Source: Galbitalea sp036271795 (GTDB taxonomy: Bacteria > Actinomycetota > Actinomycetes > Actinomycetales > Microbacteriaceae). From it: a DNA stretch of 64,000 nt. Below, one piece after another: positions 60,617-64,000 of the stretch. The notes under the pieces are model-generated. The model searched no databases. It was not told where the DNA came from and worked only from the letters and a program-made list of their open reading frames with translations. Each line of letters opens with the position of its first letter. Position 1 is the stretch's first letter. The DNA lies in assembly GCA_036271795.1 (NCBI GenBank), contig DATAZY010000096.1, positions 89,889 to 153,888 on the forward strand, read 5' to 3'. A program made the translations under genes and the position numbers.

Positions 60617-61029
60617 ACTCGCCAATGCCGCTTCCCACCCCCATCCCCGCGGAGACATCCGAAACGGCTCCCTTCTGGGAAGCGACGACCCAGCAGAGAC
60701 TCATGATCCAGTGGTGTGCGGGATGCGAGAAGATGGTCTGGTATCCGCGAGCGCACTGCCCTCGCTGCGGCAGCAGCAATCTGGAATGGTCGACCTGCAC
60801 CGGCCGGGGAACTGTCTACAGCTACACCACGGTTGCACACGGCACGGATGCCTATTCCGACGTGACCGGGTATGTGCTCGCTTATGTTGAATTGGACGAG
60901 GGTCCTCGTGTGCTGACTAACATCGTGGGATGTCTGCCCTCCGAGGTCAGTGTCGACATGCGCGTCATCGCCGAATTCCACCCAACGACGGGACACTCGG
61001 CTCTCTTACGATTCCGTCCAGAAAGCTGA
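60613..61029 (+). CDS. DUF35/OB-fold zinc-ribbon protein, partner of thiolase
   Basis: This 138-residue protein has a rubredoxin-like zinc ribbon (CAGCEKMVWYPRAHCPRCG, four Cys near residues 35-55) and an OB fold (GRGTVYSYTTVAHGTDAY, YVLAYVELDEGPRVLTNIVG). DUF35 proteins bind thiolase-fold enzymes and help present the CoA ester; ChsH2 with Ltp2 is the best-known case. The coupled ATGA start supports an obligate complex. It is the last gene of the operon. Confidence 0.88.
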   Translation: MNSPMPLPTPIPAETSETAPFWEATTQQRLMIQWCAGCEKMVWYPRAHCPRCGSSNLEWSTCTGRGTVYSYTTVAHGTDAYSDVTGYVLAYVELDEGPRVLTNIVGCLPSEVSVDMRVIAEFHPTTGHSALLRFRPES

Positions 61030-61588
61030 GATCATCGCGCATCCTCGATGGTGTCGACACGCTCGCGTACTAGGACCATGCGCCACGGTCTCGCCGGAGG
61101 CAAGGCGACGATCACATGGACATCTGAGCACAACTCGATCCTTGGATCCCAATAATTCCGCCGCCCGCGCACTCCTGACATGGCCAGCAGGCTATCGAAA
61201 CGACTCCGGTCGTGAACAGGTCACACGGGGTTGCTCGGCGAATAGCTGCAATGGTCGGCGCTCGCCTTCAGCGCGGCATTGGCCGCAAACGCTCGCCGTG
61301 TACTCAACGATCAGCCAAGACGTTCTCGATTCAGTTCCGACCGCCTACGTCGGCCGGCGGGTGACTTACGCATAGAGAAGGTAAATCGTATCCAGGGATG
61401 GTTCGACCTCGCAACAAGTGCCCGTGGATCAGTTGTGCCAGCGCTTCTTGCTCTCAGGCAGATTGTCTTCCAAGAACGTCGGCAGCCTGAGTCGGTTTGA
61501 ATCGTCTTCAAGCATCGCTTTCGCCTCATCCCGGGTCAACGATAAATTCGAGCAATGAGAGAGCGAGCATCGACGAGATTGCTGCCGT
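61030..61588. other. Intergenic region after the catabolic operon
   Basis: No gene is supported in these 559 bases. Several open frames of 70-140 codons exist but lack ribosome binding sites and recognisable domains. It separates the catabolic cluster from the decayed genes at the right end of the island. Confidence 0.5.
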
Positions 61589-62187
61589 TTATAGGGTCGG
61601 ATAGCTCACCTTGACCTCTGCTTCATGCCGAAGAGAGGTCGTGCTGTTGTCTGAAGCGAGGTACGCGCTGACCGTCAAGTGTGTCGGATGGACGCTCAGG
61701 GAGAGGTTTGCGTAGCTGGTGCGCAAAAAATCGCCCGAGTCGAGATTCGTCATCATCTCGGTGAACTTCGGTAGTCCTTTGCCAGTCCTCTCTCGAAGGG
61801 CTTCTGCCTCCCCTCGCAGCTCTTCGTTGTCGAGATAATGGCTCATCTGTAAGTAGTGGCGGCGAAACTTTCGATTCACGTCTACTGCGAGTCGTTCGAT
61901 TCCGCCTTCGACGAAGTAACACCAATGGGCTTCGACCGCGTGCTCGAAACTGCATCGCACGAGCGCAATCTCGCTTCGCGTTCGAATCCCTGGTCGCGGA
62001 GCACGAGATAATTGGACGCGAATCGCGCTGCTTGAATGCAGAAGCCGTAGAGGAGTTGGAAGTCGCGCGCTCGCTCGACGGGCACCGAGAATTCGTCGCG
62101 AGTCAAGACCCCGGCGACGTGTCGAGTCCACTCCTCGAGATCTCGTTCCGATGGATGGTGAGATGGGAGCGAGGGGTCGTCGGTCAT
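61589..62187 (-). pseudogene. Hypothetical helical protein, frameshifted
   Basis: It starts with ATG at 62187 overlapping the stop of the membrane-protein gene (ATGA). MTDDPSLPSHHPSERDLEEW, RDFQLLYGFCIQAARFASNYL and VLRDQGFEREA read in one frame. The continuation LVRCSFEHAVEAHWCYFVEGG, then RKFRRHYLQMSHYLDNEELR, is in the next frame. The break is near 61965-61970. The intact product would be about 198 residues and helical, resembling DUF5677-type proteins in style only. Probably inactivated, unless one base is a sequencing error. Confidence 0.6.
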
Positions 62188-62690
62188 GGTGCTTCGCCAC
62201 GCATGAGCGCGTCCATCCGTGCGGCCGCGGCGGCTCGTTCCTGCTGGGCGGCCTCCCGGCTTTTCTTCGCTCGCGTGGAACGGTCGAGGATGTAAGAAGT
62301 ACCGAAAGTGATGAGCGCAATGCCAAAGCCAATCACGATTCCGAACAACGACGAGAACCAAGGGTTCTTCGTGGCATCCACGAAGGGCACGGTAACGAGG
62401 ACGAGAATGACGCCGACGACGTAGGTAACCGTTGAGACACCGCGCACGATTCTTCGGCGTCTTGCGTTGTCTGGGTCGAGCCATGAGTTCAGGCTCGCTA
62501 TGGCGCCGGTCACATGGACCTTGAAGGCGTCCTTTTCAGGAGAGTCGGGCATGACGGCATAGACCGTGCCCAGCCGCTCGACGCGCAGCATGCGGCGACC
62601 TTCTTGTGTGACTCGGCGACTCAGCCACGCCACGATTGGGATGCCGATTACCGCGAGTGCGCCAACAACCGCTCCGATGATTCCCGGCAT
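62184..62690 (-). CDS. Membrane protein with two transmembrane regions
   Basis: This 168-residue protein starts MPGIIGAVVGALAVIGIPIV at 62690. An N-terminal membrane helix is followed by a soluble stretch (GRRMLRVERLGTVYAVMPDSPEKDAFKVHV) and two close helices (YVVGVILVLVTVPFV, SLFGIVIGFGIALITFGTSYI). The charged tail is coiled-coil-like and Ala/Arg-rich (AKKSREAAQQERAAAAARMD). It is coupled to the broken gene downstream. Function unknown. Confidence 0.7.
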   Translation of the reverse strand: MPGIIGAVVGALAVIGIPIVAWLSRRVTQEGRRMLRVERLGTVYAVMPDSPEKDAFKVHVTGAIASLNSWLDPDNARRRRIVRGVSTVTYVVGVILVLVTVPFVDATKNPWFSSLFGIVIGFGIALITFGTSYILDRSTRAKKSREAAQQERAAAAARMDALMRGEAP

Positions 62691-63084
62691 GGCGCAACGA
62701 TACCCAGCGGCGACGACAATGACCGCCGCGTTGGCACGGCAACGAGAGGCAATCCGACACGACGGAGGGTGCTTGACACATCTCCGAAACTGGGGCGACT
62801 TCGAGAGTAGGCTCGCCTTGCGCTGATAAACGACGCCCCGAACCTGGCAATTGGATCGGGTTCGTTTTGTTTCTCGGGCGACATGCTTTGCGAGATCCTT
62901 GTTATGTCCCACCTCGGCTTTAGGGTTGCCCCCTGAGCTACTGCGCGTGCCTACGTCGTTCACGAGTCGGCTTTTGTGAGCTTGTTCCTACTCGGTAAGA
63001 AGTGCGCCCGATTCGGGGTGTCGCAGCGAATTCGAGAAATTCGCGAACTGTGGTCAAATAGTGCGTCAGAGTCGCGCGCAAATC

Positions 63085-63108
63085 GCCGGTTACTGAACCG
63101 GCTTTTTT
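63085..63108 (+). terminator. Rho-independent terminator
   Basis: GCCGGTT and AACCGGC pair perfectly around the loop ACTG and are followed by TTTTTT. It is oriented to stop plus-strand transcription; no annotated plus gene directly precedes it, so a short RNA upstream is possible. Confidence 0.8.
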
Positions 63109-63314
63109 CGTATGCGGAATTATGCTGTGGAAGTCGTCGAATAGCTCCGCCCGAATCCCGGCGTTCTGAGCTTCTACTCGATAGCCTCGAACCACATGGC
63201 ATTACCACGCCTTGTTGGAGTCCGAAGGCAGTATCGGCCCGTGGCGTACTTCTCCGCCTTCTTCCGGTCTAGCCCCTAGACTCGTTCCGCATGGCGATAA
63301 TCACGCCCAGTTTC

Positions 63315-63341
63315 AGCCAGTCCTAATCGACTGGCTTTTTC
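63315..63341 (+). terminator. Rho-independent terminator
   Basis: AGCCAGTC and GACTGGCT form a perfect 8-bp stem with the loop CTAATC, followed by TTTTTCTTT. It lies about 115 bases before the small gene at 63455, isolating it from upstream transcription. Confidence 0.8.
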
Positions 63342-63454
63342 TTTGCCCGAAAGAAGTCGGCGACATTCGCCACATCTCTTCTCGTCGTTGACCCACAACG
63401 AGAACAAGTCAGTCGAGATGACTGGCAATCGCCCCACCCCAAGGGAGGTCGCGC

Positions 63455-63586
63455 ATGGACATCAACACGGTCCTAGCCGCTGGTCTTCTGCTAATCGACT
63501 TGGCGACCCTCGGGTTCGCTATCGATTCGAAGGTGCGAGAACGTCGGGAGTACCGGCGCTCTCGATCTCCGAAGCACCGTCGCTAG
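63455..63586 (+). CDS. Tiny membrane protein
   Basis: This is a 43-residue protein with an excellent ribosome binding site (AAGGGAGG, eight bases before ATG). A single hydrophobic helix, NTVLAAGLLLIDLATLGFAI, is followed by a strongly basic tail, KVRERREYRRSRSPKHRR. The layout (N-out, C-in by the positive-inside rule) resembles the small protein at 27931. Possible roles are a membrane regulator or a toxin-like peptide, without direct evidence. Confidence 0.6.
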   Translation: MDINTVLAAGLLLIDLATLGFAIDSKVRERREYRRSRSPKHRR

Positions 63587-63670
63587 CAGAACCCGCGAAA
63601 ACGCAAACTCATCTTGGGAGGGAGGACTCTGCCCAAAATCAGGACGCCCTCGATTCGGACCGCGGGAATT

Positions 63671-63700
63671 CCGCCGAGGGGGGATTTGAACCCCCCCCGG
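63671..63700 (-). other. tRNA T-arm/acceptor-like remnant
   Basis: On the minus strand, GGGGG-TTCAAAT-CCCCC forms a perfect T-arm (63679-63695), and CTCGGCG follows as in an acceptor 3' strand. No other tRNA arms are found. It may be a leftover from integration into another tRNA. Confidence 0.3.
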
Positions 63701-63769
63701 TAGTGACGAAGGCGAGGCTCGAGTCCACAGGACGGCGATTGTTAGCCATTGGCTCGAACACCACGAAGT

Positions 63770-63788
63770 GTGTCCAAAATGTGTCCAC
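63770..63788 (+). repeat. Inner repeat GTGTCCAAAATGTGTCCAC
   Basis: This is the second copy of the 19-bp repeat at 39793-39811, same orientation, one mismatch. It contains the direct repeat GTGTCC twice. It is 73 bases from the 3' end of the intact tRNA-Met, the distance expected of an integrase arm site. Confidence 0.5.
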
Positions 63789-63861
63789 TGGATTCGTGAA
63801 GCAATTTCAATGAGTCACGGGTGATAAAAAACACCGCCTTGACCAGCATTTTTCTTGACAG

Positions 63862-63935
63862 TAGCGAGGGCGGGACTCGAACCCGCGACACCACGATTAT
63901 GAGCCGTGTGCTCTAACCACCTGAGCTACCCCGCC
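63862..63935 (-). tRNA. tRNA-Met (CAT), elongator type
   Basis: The minus strand reads GGCGGGGTAGCTCAG..., with the anticodon loop CTCATAA (CAT), T-arm GCGGG-TTCGAGT-CCCGC and acceptor 3' strand CCTCGCT plus discriminator A. The terminal CCA is not encoded. The D-arm has GGTGGTTAGAGC with the GG pair. The 5' G pairs with T, so it is the elongator rather than initiator type. Its 3' part is repeated at 38529. Confidence 0.95.
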
Positions 63936-63968
63936 GGGACGCCTGACAGATTTTGTCTTTCAGGCGAG

Positions 63969-64000
63969 AGCCCCCTGTGGGAATCGGACCCACTACCTCT
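63969..64000 (-). tRNA. tRNA-Thr (probable), 3' part
   Basis: The minus strand ends with the T-arm GTGGG-TCCGATT-CCCAC and acceptor AGGGGGC plus T. The rest lies beyond the window. Position 33 bases before tRNA-Met and the acceptor sequence fit the common actinobacterial tRNA-Thr(GGT)/tRNA-Met pair. The anticodon is not visible, so the amino acid is inferred. Confidence 0.75.

Larger units (their letters stand above)
62691..63454. other. Non-coding stretch with two terminators
   Basis: I see no gene with a credible ribosome binding site in these 764 bases. Two strong rho-independent terminators (63085 and 63315) lie in plus orientation. Transcripts from the left evidently end here. Confidence 0.5.
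38529..63935. mobile_element. Putative tRNA-Met-integrated genomic island
   Basis: The island is delimited by the damaged tRNA-Met 3' copy on the left and the intact tRNA-Met on the right, in direct orientation. Between them lie an IS481-type element, a complete catabolic cluster and decayed genes. A 19-bp repeat occurs inside each end. No intact integrase gene is found inside; the recombinase-like gene at 35526 is outside the left repeat. The island is therefore probably old and immobile. Confidence 0.5.

Noticed and set aside
63343..63813. 156-codon plus-strand frame near the right end
   Set aside because: It reads through a terminator and the tRNA-like remnant. The GGFEPP segment is what a tRNA T-arm encodes by chance.

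Overview
The window is high-GC DNA from an actinobacterium. Evidence: GTG starts with GGAGG-type ribosome binding sites, lipobox-type binding proteins of CUT1 and Fe/amine-type ABC importers, LacI and GntR regulators, and a tandem tRNA-Thr/tRNA-Met pair at the right end. Gene content is typical of a soil or plant-associated Microbacteriaceae-like organism; that genus-level guess is inference.

Region 1 (1-19066) is carbohydrate and threonine metabolism. The end of one sugar ABC importer is followed by a GH31 alpha-glycosidase. After a gene-poor stretch come a divergent MFS exporter / XRE regulator pair, a decayed TetR/hydrolase locus and a long minus-strand operon. The operon runs: importer permeases, lipoprotein binding protein, GH43, GH2 beta-galactosidase, then tdh, kbl and an S51 peptidase. 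It starts at two LacI-type palindromes, and a lacI-like gene lies just upstream. It probably takes up and hydrolyses a hemicellulose-type oligosaccharide.

Region 2 (about 19700-38400) is an accessory block rich in defence-type genes. It holds a phosphoesterase with an HTH partner, a helicase-associated-domain protein, and a 764-residue Mrr-like nuclease/nSTAND ATPase of Avs-like architecture. It also holds an ImmA/IrrE protein with unknown partners, an AbiU2/HEPN-like protein, an AlbA/Schlafen-like protein, an ApeA-like HEPN protein and several unrecognised genes. It ends in an unusual module: a small XRE protein divergent from a two-gene operon that joins a degenerate tyrosine-recombinase-like protein to a large DDE transposase-like protein. 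A strong inverted repeat covers the first start codon.

Region 3 (38529-63935) is bounded by a damaged 53-nt copy of the 3' part of tRNA-Met on the left and the intact tRNA-Met on the right, the signature of integration into a tRNA 3' end. A related 19-bp repeat lies inside each end. The left end is hit by an IS481-type element inserted at CTAG. The cargo (40479-61029) is a coherent catabolic cluster: an ABC importer, electron-transfer flavoprotein, a b-type cytochrome, two ThDP enzymes, a TcuA-like flavoprotein, MaoC, SDR, two enoyl-CoA hydratases, a CoA-transferase, a Cys-less thiolase with a DUF35 partner, a hydroxyacid dehydrogenase, a small ferredoxin-fold-like protein and a GntR regulator. 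Eight copies of a 16-bp palindrome, GYATAC-N4-GTATRC, lie before nearly every transcription unit, so the cluster looks like one GntR regulon for an unknown organic acid. This is the best candidate for an undescribed system in the window. The right end holds small or decayed genes, terminators and the tRNAs.
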